64,000 bases of DNA, taken from contig JANXTY010000016.1 in NCBI GenBank assembly GCA_025352145.1, positions 1 through 64,000 of the forward strand, written 5' to 3'. The notes beneath the pieces are model-generated. The model ran no database searches. It saw only the letters and a program-made list of their open reading frames with translations, and had not been told where the DNA came from. Shown here in pieces: positions 1 to 9,626 of this stretch; position 1 is the stretch's first letter; each line of letters begins with the position of its first letter. Position numbers and translations under genes: made by a program. This DNA is from Oxalobacteraceae bacterium (lineage in GTDB: Bacteria > Pseudomonadota > Gammaproteobacteria > Burkholderiales > Burkholderiaceae_D).

Positions 1-112
1 GCCACGGCCGGCCACGTCGACCACGGGAAGTCGACCTTGGTGCGGGCGCTGACCGGAATGGAACCGGACCGGTGGGCCGAAGAACGTGCCCGCGGCATGA
101 CGATCGACTTGC
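1..112 (+). pseudogene. SelB N-terminal fragment, actinobacterial type (probable chimeric contig end)
   Basis: Read from base 1 in frame 1, this stretch gives [12 protein letters not shown] followed by LTGMEPDRW and GMTID. These are the G1 P-loop (GHVDHGKS) and the switch region of the selenocysteine-specific elongation factor SelB, in the form typical of high-GC Actinobacteria. The start codon is outside the window and homology stops abruptly after TID at about base 112, where the next bases belong to a transposase remnant on the other strand. The segment is far richer in G+C than everything that follows. It is 37 codons of a protein of roughly 600 residues, so it cannot be functional. The motif is clear; the chimera explanation is inference. 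Confidence 0.7.
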
Positions 113-300
113 TCAGCCAACTTTCCCTGATTTCCTTTCAGCCCCAGCACATAGTGCGCGCCCTTTTCGATAATCCTTGTTGCAATCGCACTCTGACAAC
201 CCATCGCATCAATCGTGACCGTACAGCCTTTCACGTCGAGCATATCGAGCAACTCAGGTATGGCCGTGATCTCGTTGGATTTGGCATAGCACTTAAGCGC
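110..300 (-). pseudogene. ISAs1-family transposase remnant
   Basis: The reverse strand encodes [15 protein letters not shown], then [13 protein letters not shown], then [18 protein letters not shown]. This is the DDE-core segment of ISAs1-type transposases, with the Asp of TIDAMGCQ as a catalytic acidic residue. Only about 60 codons survive. The N-terminal part of the transposase is not recognisable upstream (bases 300-436), and the C-terminal part is cut off at about base 110, where the SelB-like fragment begins. No terminal inverted repeats are visible. It is a dead fragment, either a decayed IS or a repeat that caused a misassembly at the contig end. Bases 300-436 hold nothing else I recognise. 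Confidence 0.75.
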
Positions 301-436
301 CTGGACAAGCGGTTTGAAGAAATAGATACATACCGGCGGCCTTGCCGCCCAACTCTCGGCATGTGCTCCTAAAGAAATAACAGGCGAGCCACCATATCAG
401 ACGCCCCAAACCCAAAACCATAGCATCGACAGTGAT

Positions 437-1573
437 CTAAAGAGTGGAACTAAGCGCCCAGGCATCTCGTTCAGAATCATGAAACCGTTTAGCAATGGCG
501 ATGAACTCCTCCTCAATCTCGAAAAACGCATCCAGCACATCTGGATCGAAATGCGTACCGTGGCCTTTACGCATAATGTCGATTGCTTCCTGATGACTAA
601 AAGCAGGCTTGTAAACGCGTTTGGAAATGAGTGCATCATATACGTCGGCCACTGCCATCAAGCGCGCCGATACTGGAATCTCTTCGCCCTTCAAATTTTC
701 TGGATATCCCGATCCATCCCATTTTTCCTGGTGAGAGTAAGCAATTTCACGCGCAAAGGTGAGGAAATCATTGCTGCCCCCGATATATTTTTCTACGGAA
801 ATGATGGTGTCTCGCCCATATACGGTGTGTAGTTTCATGATCTCAAACTCATCTGCCGTCAGCTTTCCCGGTTTGAGCAAAATGTGATCGGGGATGCCCA
901 CCTTTCCAATATCATGGAGCGGCGCCGACTTGTATAGCAAAGCGATATTTTCATCAGTCAGCACTGACGAAAAACGTGGGTGAGATTGTAGTTGCCGGGC
1001 TAGGGCAGCCACATAATTTTGGGTGCGCCGAATATGGTTGCCGGTTTCGTTATCGCGCGTTTCTGCCAATGAGGCCATTGCCATGATGGTGGCATCCTGC
1101 ATCAATGTCAGTTGACTGGTGCGATCACATACTAATTTTTCCAGGTGATAATTCTGGTTTTGCAGCATCTCACGTGCGCTCTTGAGATTTAACTGGGTTG
1201 CAACGCGGGCAAATAAAATCGGCGGACTAATTGGCTTGGTAATGTAATCAACCGCACCTAATTTCAACCCCATTTCTTCATCTTCGACCTGGGTTTTGGC
1301 GGTTAAAAAAATGATCGGAATCTCTGCCGTTTCGGGACTCGCTTTTAATCGACGGCAAGTATCGTAACCATCGACTTCTGGCATCATGACGTCGAGCAAA
1401 ATCAGGTCAGGATAAGGTTCAGTGCGTGCTATTTGCAGCGCTTTCATGCCACTGGTGGCAATTTTTGTTTTGTACTGGTCTTTGAGCAGGGCCGATAATA
1501 ATGCAATATTGTCCGGCGTATCGTCGACGATCAGAATGGTTCGCTTTTCTTTACTCTCAAAAATACTATTCAT
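437..1573 (-). CDS. Response regulator with HD-GYP cyclic-di-GMP phosphodiesterase domain
   Basis: A 378-residue cytoplasmic two-component output protein. Residues about 12-130 form a CheY-like receiver with the acidic pair at DD17-18 and the phospho-acceptor Asp61 in LLDVMMP. A linker leads to an HD-GYP domain with the metal-binding HDIGK motif near residue 219 and the GYP signature (GSGYPENLKG) near 288. Proteins of this build (RpfG-like) hydrolyse cyclic di-GMP when phosphorylated. The ATG overlaps the 3' end of the upstream hybrid kinase by 8 bases, so the two are translationally coupled and almost certainly partners: the kinase passes phosphate to this receiver and lowers c-di-GMP. Both HD-GYP signatures are intact, so activity is expected. 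Confidence 0.93.
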   Translation of the reverse strand: MNSIFESKEKRTILIVDDTPDNIALLSALLKDQYKTKIATSGMKALQIARTEPYPDLILLDVMMPEVDGYDTCRRLKASPETAEIPIIFLTAKTQVEDEEMGLKLGAVDYITKPISPPILFARVATQLNLKSAREMLQNQNYHLEKLVCDRTSQLTLMQDATIMAMASLAETRDNETGNHIRRTQNYVAALARQLQSHPRFSSVLTDENIALLYKSAPLHDIGKVGIPDHILLKPGKLTADEFEIMKLHTVYGRDTIISVEKYIGGSNDFLTFAREIAYSHQEKWDGSGYPENLKGEEIPVSARLMAVADVYDALISKRVYKPAFSHQEAIDIMRKGHGTHFDPDVLDAFFEIEEEFIAIAKRFHDSERDAWALSSTL

Positions 1574-4500
1574 TTTTAGCCGTCTTTCTATTCATATCGC
1601 CGGTCGTGCCCAGCACACACCCCGCATCAGCAGCACCCTTTTTCAATGCTTCAAGCGCATTGTCAAAATCGAATTTCCTCACCGCACTTTCTATCCGTTT
1701 ATATGCGTCAATACCCAACACGACCACCACCGACTGCATTGAAGCCGCCAGAAAATCGGTGGCCTCACCATTGTATTCTTTCAACAAATCCGCAAGACGT
1801 TTGATCACCACATGCGCGGCGTCAATATCAACCTTGCTAGCCGCCAGTGTCTCGGCTTCATTGAGGGGAGAAGTACTCGGAATAATACGTGATAAATTAG
1901 CGGCCAGCGCAGTCATCTCCAACCCAAGCGCAGTCACTTGCTGCAATAAATCTGCGCTTTGAGTATCACTACGAATAGCCATTTCAAGTTGGGCCGCCAA
2001 TGCAGTAATCCGAGTGGCGCTGATCGTCCCCGACACGCCTTTCAAGGTATGCGTCAAACGCTCGGCCAAGATGCGGTCGCCGTCTTGCAATGCGCGGTGA
2101 ATTTTATCTGGAGCATCAAATTGATCATCGCGGAAGCGTAACAACATTTCTTGATAAAACGCGCGATTGCCAAGGGTTCGACTTAGCCCATCTTGCACGT
2201 CAATTCCATCAATGATTAACGGTTTATTTTCTATTGTCATGGCGTCGTTTTTACTCATTGCTAGGGAAGATTCGGTATCCAAGTAAAGTGGGCACCAGCG
2301 TCCAATGGAACGATATAACTGGCTAGGATTAATCGGTTTGGTAAGGTGATCGCTCATCCCAGAGGCAAGACAACGATCGCGTTCTTCGGTCATAGCATGG
2401 GCGGTCATGGCAACGATAGGCAATCCGGCAAAACGGCTGTCGGCCCGGATTTTTTCTGTCGCTTCGTAACCATCCATTTCGGGCATCTGCACGTCCATAA
2501 ACACCAACCCGTAATAGGTGGGGCCAACCGCCAACAGCCGCTCTAACGCGATGCGGCCATTACCCGCAACCTCCACTTGCACGCCAACGGCCTTTAGCAA
2601 TTCTGTGGCAATTTGCTGGTTCACATCATTATCTTCCGTCACCAGTACCGTGAGTTGATGAAAATGCGGTAAAACATCGTGCTGCCGGATCGGAGTAATG
2701 TGATGCGTGGCCGGACCAAACAATGCGGCCAAGGTCTGTATGAGGGTCGAGGGATTAACTGGCTTGGTTAAGAAGCCGTCAGCCAGAGTATTGTCGGCCC
2801 GATAGCGAATTTCATCACCACCGTCTGCACTTAATAAAACCAGAAACGGCTGCATTATCAGGCTGGTGTCTTTTCTTATCTTTGCGATGAGTTCAATTCC
2901 GTCGCCACCAGGCATTTCCAAATCGGTAAACACGACGGCATAAGGTCGGCTAGCGTCACAAGCGCGAAGCGCCATGAGGGCCGTCGTCACATTTTCTGCC
3001 TGATCTACCTCAATGTCCAACGCCGATAAGGTATCGGCCAACACCCTGCGGGCGGCCGGATTGTCATCGACCACCAGTATGCGCATGCCGCCCATATGTT
3101 GGGGTAAAAGCGGTGCGCTTTGCTGATCAGCACAAACCCCGAACCACGCATTAAAATAAATTGTGGTTCCCTGGCCTGGTTCGCTTTCAAGCCATATGGC
3201 ACCGTCCATTAATTCAACGATACCCTTCGAGATCGACAATCCCAGTCCTGTCCCCCCGTATTTTCGCGTGGTCGAACCATCTGCCTGGCTAAATGCATGA
3301 AATAGTTTGTTGGCCTCTTCCCGACTCATTCCAATGCCGGTATCACGTACTGAAAATCGGAGCTGGACCTTGTTGGCACCCACATCGAGCTGTTGACACC
3401 CGACATGGATTTCTCCGTGTTCGGTAAATTTGATCGCGTTATTGATAAGATTGATCAAGATCTGCCCTAAACGCAATGGATCACCGACCAAACCACGTGG
3501 AATGTCGAAGGGAACCTGATAGAGATATTCCAGTCCTTTCTCATGCGCCTTGGCGCTGGTAATAGTGGAAACATGACTAAGTACATTGTCGAGACTAAAA
3601 TCGACACGCTCTATAGCTAGTTTGCCCGCCTCAATTTTTGAAAAATCAAGAATGTCGTTAATGATCCCAAGCAGCGAAATACCGGCGCCGTGGATTTTGG
3701 TGACATAGTCGTGTTGTTTTAGATTTAGTTCGGATTTGAGTGCTAGGTGTGCCATACCAATAATGGCGTTCATGGGGGTGCGTATCTCGTGGCTCATATT
3801 GGCCAGAAACATGGATTTTGCTTTGGTAGTTTCTTCAGCATGGCGGCGCGCACCCTCTGCTTCGTTGAGCTCGCTTTGAAATTGCAGTGTCTGTAGACGT
3901 GCACTTTCCGCCATGCTGTGTTTGAGGCTGTCCTCCAATCGACGCCGTTCGGTAATATCGGTCATGAAAGATAACGTTGCAGGCCGACCTTCCCACTCGA
4001 TAATCACAGAAGATACTTCCATCCACAAAATCGCTTTCTGCTTGCGATTAATAATTCGGACCGGATAGTGCGTCACCTGCTCGCCGCGTTCGCGCCGCAT
4101 AAATTGATCAAGGACTAGCGCTTTGTCATCAGGATGCACGTCGTTGAGCATGGGCATGCCGATCACTTCTGCTTCCGTGTAGCCAGTAATCTGCAGCACG
4201 CGCGGATTAGCGAACACAATGTGTGCCTCCTGAATAACCAAAATTCCTTCCGTCACATTGTTGACCACCTGCCGATAATGCTCTTCGGATTTATTGAGAT
4301 CTTCTTCCAGTTGACGACGTGCCGTAATATCCATCAATGCCCAAACCGTGCCTAACGACAAGTCGCTTGGGTGAACGGCTTTGCCAGAAAGATAGGCCCA
4401 AAATATCGACCCATCCTGGCGTCGCATACGGAGCTCGGTTTCATAAGACTGGCCCTTGGTTACTGCCGCAAAAACTGCCGCCCCGGTCTTCAAATATTCT

Positions 4501-5876
4501 TCGCGGGAAGGGTAATGTGGCTCAAGGGATTTTCCGAGATATTGTGTACCCGCAACGCCGAACATATTGACCATCGCACGATTGGCCCAGTGCACACGAC
4601 CATCGACTGTCAGCATGGCAATTCCCACAATCGATTGTTCAAGCACCGTTTCGCGTTCGGCTAAGCTTTGCTTCAAACTATGTTCCAGCTGTTGACGTTC
4701 CTCCATCGCCTGTTGCGCATGATGGCGCGCCAGTTCGGCATTTTTCAATTCGTTCCTAATATGCAGCGTTTGCAATCGCCCTCGTGTGGCCTGATCCTGC
4801 GCACTGGCGAATAAGGCGTGGAAGCGTTGATGTTCTTGGAAAGCCTTCTGCCAATCGCCCAGTCCGGCGTAAATTTCGGCCAGCTCCTCAATCGCGCGCA
4901 ACCGCATATACACATATCCCTTTTCGCCCACGGCAAGAAGCGCGATGGTTAGCGACTCGATAGCCAATGCGATACGGCCACGACGGTGGTGCAAATGTCC
5001 ACGCACCCACCAGACATACGGTTTGAGTTGGCGGTCTTCAAATTGGTTAAGCAGACCTCCAGCGAGATCGCTCAAATTCTCGGCCTCATCTAGTTGATCT
5101 TGCATGGCAAAGGTGTACGCCGCCACAGAGAGGCAAAAAGCACGATTGGCAATGTTAGATGGCTTATCGTTTTCGACGGCGGTCACATAACCGGCAACAT
5201 GCTCATATGCCTCGTCGTATTTTTTTAGGGCCAATTTGCATAAAGCCATCATCGACGCCACATACGAAATAAGCCAAGGTTCGGCAGATGCAAGGGCCAT
5301 CTGACTTGCCTCAGTGAGCATGTTCTCGGCATCTTCAACGTTGCCGCTCAGGTAAAATAATTCGCTGATGTTGACCGTGATTTGCACAACGCGTTTTGGT
5401 AATCCAACCAAGCGGGCAGCTTCCAATGCACGGTAATAATGCGTTAACGCCTCGTCCGTATTACCACAACCCTGGGCCACAATCGCCATCACATTCAGGA
5501 CGAGAACCGTCTCCTGGGTGGGTACGATGGGCAGCATCGAAAGAAGGCGATGATGGCCCAGATCATAGGCTTCGTGCATCAGCCCGCGGTGGCGCAATAC
5601 TCTGAGCATACCGTACAGGCACATCAAAAAAATACGCTGCTCGCCAAGTACTTCGCACAGAAAAGCCAAACGCCCAAACTCTGCCTCAGCCTGATCCAAA
5701 TTGCCGCGGTAATAATCCGCAAATGCCATCACCATTTCTGCGCTGCATAGCTCATGCTCAACGCCACTAGCGCGCGCTTCTTCCATTAACAAATGACTCG
5801 CTCGATGCCCCTCCTCGAAGGCATTGCGCATCAATTCGATCGTCTCGTGGCAACGCGCTAACCAATCAGGAGTCAA
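1566..5876 (-). CDS. Hybrid sensor histidine kinase (TPR-PAS-PAS-HisKA-HATPase-REC-REC-Hpt)
   Basis: A 1436-residue multi-step phosphorelay kinase with no membrane segment, so probably cytoplasmic. Residues 1-390 are alpha-helical repeats of TPR type, as in LuxR/MalT-like sensor modules. A short coiled-coil linker follows, then two PAS domains with PAC tails (about 400-525 and 530-655). The HisKA dimerisation helix carries the phospho-His in MSHEIRTPMN near residue 694, followed by the ATPase domain (DTGIGM, GGTGLGLSI). Two receivers have their Asp near 982 (FTDLEMPG) and 1122 (FMDVQMPEMDG). A C-terminal Hpt domain has its His near 1272 (LTHTLKGVSG). It overlaps the HD-GYP regulator downstream and follows a single-domain receiver, giving a complete relay in three genes. 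The ligand is unknown; the TPR part suggests sensing through a protein partner. Confidence 0.92.
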   Translation of the reverse strand: MTPDWLARCHETIELMRNAFEEGHRASHLLMEEARASGVEHELCSAEMVMAFADYYRGNLDQAEAEFGRLAFLCEVLGEQRIFLMCLYGMLRVLRHRGLMHEAYDLGHHRLLSMLPIVPTQETVLVLNVMAIVAQGCGNTDEALTHYYRALEAARLVGLPKRVVQITVNISELFYLSGNVEDAENMLTEASQMALASAEPWLISYVASMMALCKLALKKYDEAYEHVAGYVTAVENDKPSNIANRAFCLSVAAYTFAMQDQLDEAENLSDLAGGLLNQFEDRQLKPYVWWVRGHLHHRRGRIALAIESLTIALLAVGEKGYVYMRLRAIEELAEIYAGLGDWQKAFQEHQRFHALFASAQDQATRGRLQTLHIRNELKNAELARHHAQQAMEERQQLEHSLKQSLAERETVLEQSIVGIAMLTVDGRVHWANRAMVNMFGVAGTQYLGKSLEPHYPSREEYLKTGAAVFAAVTKGQSYETELRMRRQDGSIFWAYLSGKAVHPSDLSLGTVWALMDITARRQLEEDLNKSEEHYRQVVNNVTEGILVIQEAHIVFANPRVLQITGYTEAEVIGMPMLNDVHPDDKALVLDQFMRRERGEQVTHYPVRIINRKQKAILWMEVSSVIIEWEGRPATLSFMTDITERRRLEDSLKHSMAESARLQTLQFQSELNEAEGARRHAEETTKAKSMFLANMSHEIRTPMNAIIGMAHLALKSELNLKQHDYVTKIHGAGISLLGIINDILDFSKIEAGKLAIERVDFSLDNVLSHVSTITSAKAHEKGLEYLYQVPFDIPRGLVGDPLRLGQILINLINNAIKFTEHGEIHVGCQQLDVGANKVQLRFSVRDTGIGMSREEANKLFHAFSQADGSTTRKYGGTGLGLSISKGIVELMDGAIWLESEPGQGTTIYFNAWFGVCADQQSAPLLPQHMGGMRILVVDDNPAARRVLADTLSALDIEVDQAENVTTALMALRACDASRPYAVVFTDLEMPGGDGIELIAKIRKDTSLIMQPFLVLLSADGGDEIRYRADNTLADGFLTKPVNPSTLIQTLAALFGPATHHITPIRQHDVLPHFHQLTVLVTEDNDVNQQIATELLKAVGVQVEVAGNGRIALERLLAVGPTYYGLVFMDVQMPEMDGYEATEKIRADSRFAGLPIVAMTAHAMTEERDRCLASGMSDHLTKPINPSQLYRSIGRWCPLYLDTESSLAMSKNDAMTIENKPLIIDGIDVQDGLSRTLGNRAFYQEMLLRFRDDQFDAPDKIHRALQDGDRILAERLTHTLKGVSGTISATRITALAAQLEMAIRSDTQSADLLQQVTALGLEMTALAANLSRIIPSTSPLNEAETLAASKVDIDAAHVVIKRLADLLKEYNGEATDFLAASMQSVVVVLGIDAYKRIESAVRKFDFDNALEALKKGAADAGCVLGTTGDMNRKTAKNE

Positions 5877-6036
5877 TTTATTTCACCACATTCATTCGTT
5901 TGATCTGTGAGAGAGGCAACGCCAAAATAAAAATAACACTGAAATCAGAACGCCATCGTCCGCTATCGATGACGACTTGACGTGGACGGATTTGTCGGAA
6001 TCGGACCTGGTCGAATGCTAGCGGGATTTTTTGATG

Positions 6037-6438
6037 TCAAGCTGGCGGCAACATTGCCCGCATTTTGGTAATGACCTGCGCCACGCTCAATAATAATTCG
6101 TCAGACTTGAATGGTTTTTGAATAAAACCATCGGCACCATTGCGGAGGGCCGTCGCCATGGTTTCGCTCTGGTTATTGCCGGTTACAATAAGCACGGCCG
6201 TACGCGGTAATTTCTGTTTAATCTCCGTTAACACATCCAATCCACTGCTGACGGGCATCAAGACATCGAGGCAAATCAAGTCCGGCTGCAACTGACATGC
6301 CAGAGTTATGCCAGGCTCGCCATCAACTGCCTCGCCCACCACTTCGTAACCGCCGGCAGTAAGGATATGCCGCAGCATGTAGCGAATTACCACGTTGTCG
6401 TCAATGATCAGAACACTTGCCAATTTGGGACTAACCAT
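6037..6438 (-). CDS. Single-domain CheY-like response regulator
   Basis: A 133-residue stand-alone receiver: acidic pair at Asp13-14 (IIDDN), phospho-acceptor Asp58 (LICLDVLMP), conserved Thr in IVTGNN and Lys near 108 in FIQKPFK. There is no output domain, so it acts by protein contact or as a phosphate shuttle or sink. A good ribosome-binding site (GAGAGGG) precedes the ATG. It lies 160 bases ahead of the hybrid kinase in the same direction and is probably part of the same relay, perhaps exchanging phosphate with the kinase Hpt domain. The pairing is inferred from position. Confidence 0.88.
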   Translation of the reverse strand: MVSPKLASVLIIDDNVVIRYMLRHILTAGGYEVVGEAVDGEPGITLACQLQPDLICLDVLMPVSSGLDVLTEIKQKLPRTAVLIVTGNNQSETMATALRNGADGFIQKPFKSDELLLSVAQVITKMRAMLPPA

Positions 6439-6757
6439 GAAGCCCTCTCAAAATAATGCAGGGTGAAACGCCCTGCTCGACATACCGCCGCAAGCACTTT
6501 CGCACAACCTCCAAATGCGTGAGCCTTCATTGTCCGAACGGGCAATAAGAGAGGCGTTATGTGCAAAAAAACAGCAGTATTTTGATCATACTCCTTGCCT
6601 ATCATGGCTTACAGCAATATTTTCTGTGGTGTGTGGACGCCAAACCACGTGCGAACCCCGCTCAGGCCAAAACCTCTCGATTATCGCAGGATAACCCTTG
6701 GGCTATCGTTAGTTAAACTCCGGTTCAATGCCCGAATATGGGGCGCTTATTTTGGCA
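6439..6757. other. Intergenic region without a recognised gene
   Basis: A gap of 319 bases between the CheY-like regulator and the CAP-domain lipoprotein, both leftward. It must contain the promoter of the three-gene phosphorelay and the 3' flank of the lipoprotein gene. I see no RNA gene and no convincing hairpin with a T-run. Short open frames here have no protein-like composition. Confidence 0.5.
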
Positions 6758-7696
6758 TTACCGTGTCGTAAACGACCATGCACGGGTAACCAGAATGCCA
6801 TTCGCCGTTCCGATAAAATTCACATCATAGGTCGTGTGCGAGGTCAGTGGTTGGATCGGAACAATGGCCACAGCACTATTAAAGTCATCATAAATGAAGG
6901 ACGTGACTGCCAAGATGCCTCCCCCACGTGGGGCAACTGAAAAAGTGCTTGCCGTTAAACTGGCATTGATATTGGCATGCACACTAATAGGAAACCCCAC
7001 CTCGTTATGACCGGCAACTGGATCCGGTGATTCCTGATCACTAAGAAAATTAGGCTGTACGTTAGTTTGATTCGCAAAGGGGTAGGTTACGACATTACCA
7101 ACACCCGAAAGGCCTGCGGCATAGCCATTGGTAGCGCCCAAATTCGTAGTGAAATAGACCAAGCCATTACTTGCGGTCGCGCTAGCCGAACCAGCATCAC
7201 GGTACGATGGCTGCAAGATAAGGAAACGATGGCCGACTGCTGTCATCAAAGCATCCGCCATATAGAACCCTGAGCTACTATTGATAGAAGAAATCACTTC
7301 GCCAACAACATAGGGCGATACCAAAACATATCCGGCGGCTCTCATTCGATCTGCTACTGACGTGCCTGTAAAACCCGATTTTCCAAGAACTTCCTCATGG
7401 GTGGTGGTGTCATTGGTTTTTTGGTAATCAGAATGTTTTTGCGCAGCAGTTTGGAGATAAACGTTAGAAACCAAAGGCGCTAATCCTATCTGCCCACGGC
7501 GGTAATTAAACCAATTAAAACCGTCAGTGGCGATATTGTTGCTAACAACCGGCGCGCCCGGCTCGGCAGCAAGCTGGGTCGGTGTCGCTGCCTGTGACCC
7601 AGAGGTATCCTCCCCATTATGACCGCCGCAGGCAGATAAGATGAAAGAAGCCCCCAATGCCAAAAGCAACGTGTTCCAACGTAAAGTACCGCGCAT
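6758..7696 (-). CDS. CAP/SCP-domain lipoprotein with C-terminal Ig-like domain
   Basis: A 312-residue exported protein. The ATG at 7696 is preferred over one 36 bases upstream because AAAGGG precedes it and the product then starts with a classic lipoprotein signal: a hydrophobic run ending in LSAC, with Cys23 as the lipidation site. Residues about 50-200 resemble the CAP (SCP/PR-1) superfamily, with paired His-containing segments (AAQKHSDY and TTHEE) as in YkwD-type bacterial CAP proteins. The C-terminal ~85 residues look like an SbsA-type Ig-like domain ending in the typical AWSFTT. Bacterial CAP proteins are envelope-associated and mostly of unknown function. The protein lies downstream of the bufferin operon on the same strand but after a 190-base gap, so it may be transcribed separately. 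Confidence 0.8.
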   Translation of the reverse strand: MRGTLRWNTLLLALGASFILSACGGHNGEDTSGSQAATPTQLAAEPGAPVVSNNIATDGFNWFNYRRGQIGLAPLVSNVYLQTAAQKHSDYQKTNDTTTHEEVLGKSGFTGTSVADRMRAAGYVLVSPYVVGEVISSINSSSGFYMADALMTAVGHRFLILQPSYRDAGSASATASNGLVYFTTNLGATNGYAAGLSGVGNVVTYPFANQTNVQPNFLSDQESPDPVAGHNEVGFPISVHANINASLTASTFSVAPRGGGILAVTSFIYDDFNSAVAIVPIQPLTSHTTYDVNFIGTANGILVTRAWSFTTR

Positions 7697-7890
7697 GGCA
7701 ACCCTTTTGTTTTGAAAAGAAATAAACGTCAATATACCCCGCCTTGGCTATGATAGACCACTCCTATTCAGTCGGAACGGCTGTCAATTGAGCGGACATT
7801 GGAGATCTCCGCCTATAACAGCATGTAAGCCTCCATTTCCAGCTACGGCCCCAAACCAAATTGCTACGGTATTACAAAACAAAGCTCACG

Positions 7891-8682
7891 CTACCATTGA
7901 ATCCGTGTCAGCACCGCGTCACCAAGCCAACTTTGCAGCCATCCGGCGATTTTGGGGGTGATATCTTCCTCACGCGCGCTAATGGATGCTTCTTCACAAA
8001 CTGCAGAAAAACGCCGGCCTTGCTGCAAGCCGCTCAAGGCCAATGCTTCGTAGGTATCAAGCGAGCGGAAATGGGGTTGCAATTGTTTGCGCCAAACCAA
8101 CCAGGAGGGGGACAATGGCGTGGCGATTTCTGTAGCCTCAGGCGGGATTTGTTTTTGCTCTAAGGCCAGCCAAATGGCAACCACGTTCCATTGCAAAGAC
8201 AGAATACGTAGTGAGGGATGCAACGCCAACGAGAGTCGTTCCCACTGCTCGGGCGTTAGTATGCGCAATTCGTCGGCACTCAATAAAGGGGCATCGTCGG
8301 CATCAAATGCCAAGCCCAAAGTCCATTCAAACGTAGCCAATTCTGCCACGCAGGGATGATCGTTCAGTGCCCCTTTTAAATAAGCGGGAAAACCGTCGCC
8401 ATACCAACGAAGGTTTCGCGATTGGGAAGGGGTGGCTTGTATGTAGCCATCGGACAACTCGGCAAATAAATCATCCCCAAGATAGCTATGCGTTTTTTCG
8501 AATGCTTCCCCCAAAGCTTCTCGCAAGCGCGCGCGGTAAGCGTTGTGGTAAATCGCCAGCCGGTCGCCCGCATTGAGGCCATGTTGCTGAGCAATGAATT
8601 GCACAATCGCGGGCGTTTCGGAATGCGGCGCAAGGACGTATTCTTGGAAATCGGTCTGGATGTTTTGCAGAGAAAGCTTCAT
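7891..8682 (-). CDS. bufC: BufC-type (DUF2063) partner of the bufferin-modifying enzyme
   Basis: A 263-residue protein of the DUF2063 family, recognised by its N-terminal half (residues about 5-100, including [15 protein letters not shown] and the YLGDD / [11 protein letters not shown] region), which forms the putative DNA-binding-like fold named for the family. Such proteins bind the leader of the precursor peptide and present it to the MNIO enzyme encoded next door. The ATG at 8682 is chosen because it overlaps the stop of bufB as ATGA and has GAGGGGG before it; a longer frame extending upstream into bufB is not needed. It is the last gene of the bufA-bufB-bufC operon. No DoxX-type membrane protein (often found in these operons) follows. 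Confidence 0.88.
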   Translation of the reverse strand: MKLSLQNIQTDFQEYVLAPHSETPAIVQFIAQQHGLNAGDRLAIYHNAYRARLREALGEAFEKTHSYLGDDLFAELSDGYIQATPSQSRNLRWYGDGFPAYLKGALNDHPCVAELATFEWTLGLAFDADDAPLLSADELRILTPEQWERLSLALHPSLRILSLQWNVVAIWLALEQKQIPPEATEIATPLSPSWLVWRKQLQPHFRSLDTYEALALSGLQQGRRFSAVCEEASISAREEDITPKIAGWLQSWLGDAVLTRIQW

Positions 8683-9524
8683 GCTGCTTGCCCCCTCAGA
8701 ACCTGGCTGGCAATTCGGCGCGCCTGTTGCAATTCGACGATCAATTCCGATAAAGGCGGAATATGGTCGTCCCGTTCGATCATGGTAGCCACCGGGCCAA
8801 AGCGCTGCAACGCATCGGCATACAACGCCCACACTGGATCGGCGATCGGATGGTCGTGGGTGTCAACGATATAGTCTCCGTGATCGCTGTGCCCTGCCAA
8901 ATGAATTTGCTGGACCCGATCGGCGGGAATACCCTGCAGATATTGTTGCGGATCGAAACCATGGTTGACACTGCTGACATAGATGTTGTTAACGTCGAGC
9001 AGAATCAAGCTATCCGACTCGTGCGCCACTGCCGTGATAAATTCCCATTCACTCAAACTATCGCAGGTAAATGAAACGTAGCTGGAAACGTTTTCCATTA
9101 ACAGCGGGCGCTCCAGATAATCTTGGACGCGACGAATATTACGGGCCACTTGCTTGACGGCTTCTTCTGTGTACGGCAAGGGGAACAAATCATGCAGATT
9201 GCGCCCATGCACGCCAGTCCAGCACAGGTGGTCCGACACCCAAAGCGGCTCTACGCGCCGCATTAATTTTTTTAAGTCTTTTAGATAAGCGTCAGATGGG
9301 CCCTCGGGCGTACCAATCGACATCGATACCCCATGCATGACTACGGGATACTCCTCGCAAATTCGATCCAGCATGGATAGTGGTTTGCCGCCAGGCACCA
9401 TGTAATTTTCGGACAAAATTTCGAACCAGTCGACCGCGCACGGGGCCGCCAGAATTTCATGGTAATGATCGGTACGCAGTCCAAGACCGAAACCCGGCGA
9501 AGCAATTAAAGAGGGTACAGGCAT
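8679..9524 (-). CDS. bufB: BufB: MNIO (DUF692) multinuclear iron oxidative enzyme
   Basis: A 281-residue TIM-barrel enzyme of the DUF692/MNIO family (relatives: MbnB, TglH). The hallmark segments appear in order: [65 protein letters not shown] and ERDDHIP. The His, Asp and Glu residues in these strands are the family's ligands for the iron cluster. MNIO enzymes oxidise cysteine residues of ribosomally made peptides; in bufferins they create thiooxazole-type rings that bind copper. Here the substrate is the Cys-rich peptide encoded just upstream, with BufC as partner protein. The match to the family is complete and no key segment is missing. Confidence 0.94.
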   Translation of the reverse strand: MPVPSLIASPGFGLGLRTDHYHEILAAPCAVDWFEILSENYMVPGGKPLSMLDRICEEYPVVMHGVSMSIGTPEGPSDAYLKDLKKLMRRVEPLWVSDHLCWTGVHGRNLHDLFPLPYTEEAVKQVARNIRRVQDYLERPLLMENVSSYVSFTCDSLSEWEFITAVAHESDSLILLDVNNIYVSSVNHGFDPQQYLQGIPADRVQQIHLAGHSDHGDYIVDTHDHPIADPVWALYADALQRFGPVATMIERDDHIPPLSELIVELQQARRIASQVLRGQAA

Positions 9525-9577
9525 CGGGCGTTCCTCTATGAAATCGGACGTCGGAAATAAACAATAAAAGTGGGCAA

Positions 9578-9612
9578 AAAAATTGCCGGGGGCGACAAGG
9601 CACTCCCGGCAA
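9578..9612 (-). terminator. Terminator-like hairpin between bufA and bufB
   Basis: On the transcribed (minus) strand, ATTGCCGGG (9612-9604) pairs perfectly with CCCGGCAAT (9590-9582) around a 14-base loop and is followed at once by a run of T residues. This is the form of a Rho-independent terminator, yet it lies inside the operon. It probably lets most transcripts end after bufA, so that the peptide is made in excess over its modifying enzymes. The structure is seen directly; partial read-through is inferred. Confidence 0.8.
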
Positions 9613-9626
9613 TCCGTCGTTCTTGA

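Noticed and set aside
37-372. Open frame of 111 codons on the plus strand at the left end
   Set aside because: It is the SelB-like fragment running on into antisense of the transposase remnant; the combined product is meaningless.
6922-6933. Perfect palindrome CCCCACGTGGGG resembling the parS core
   Set aside because: It shares only CACGTG with parS, lacks the flanking GTTT/AAAC and lies inside the CAP lipoprotein gene.
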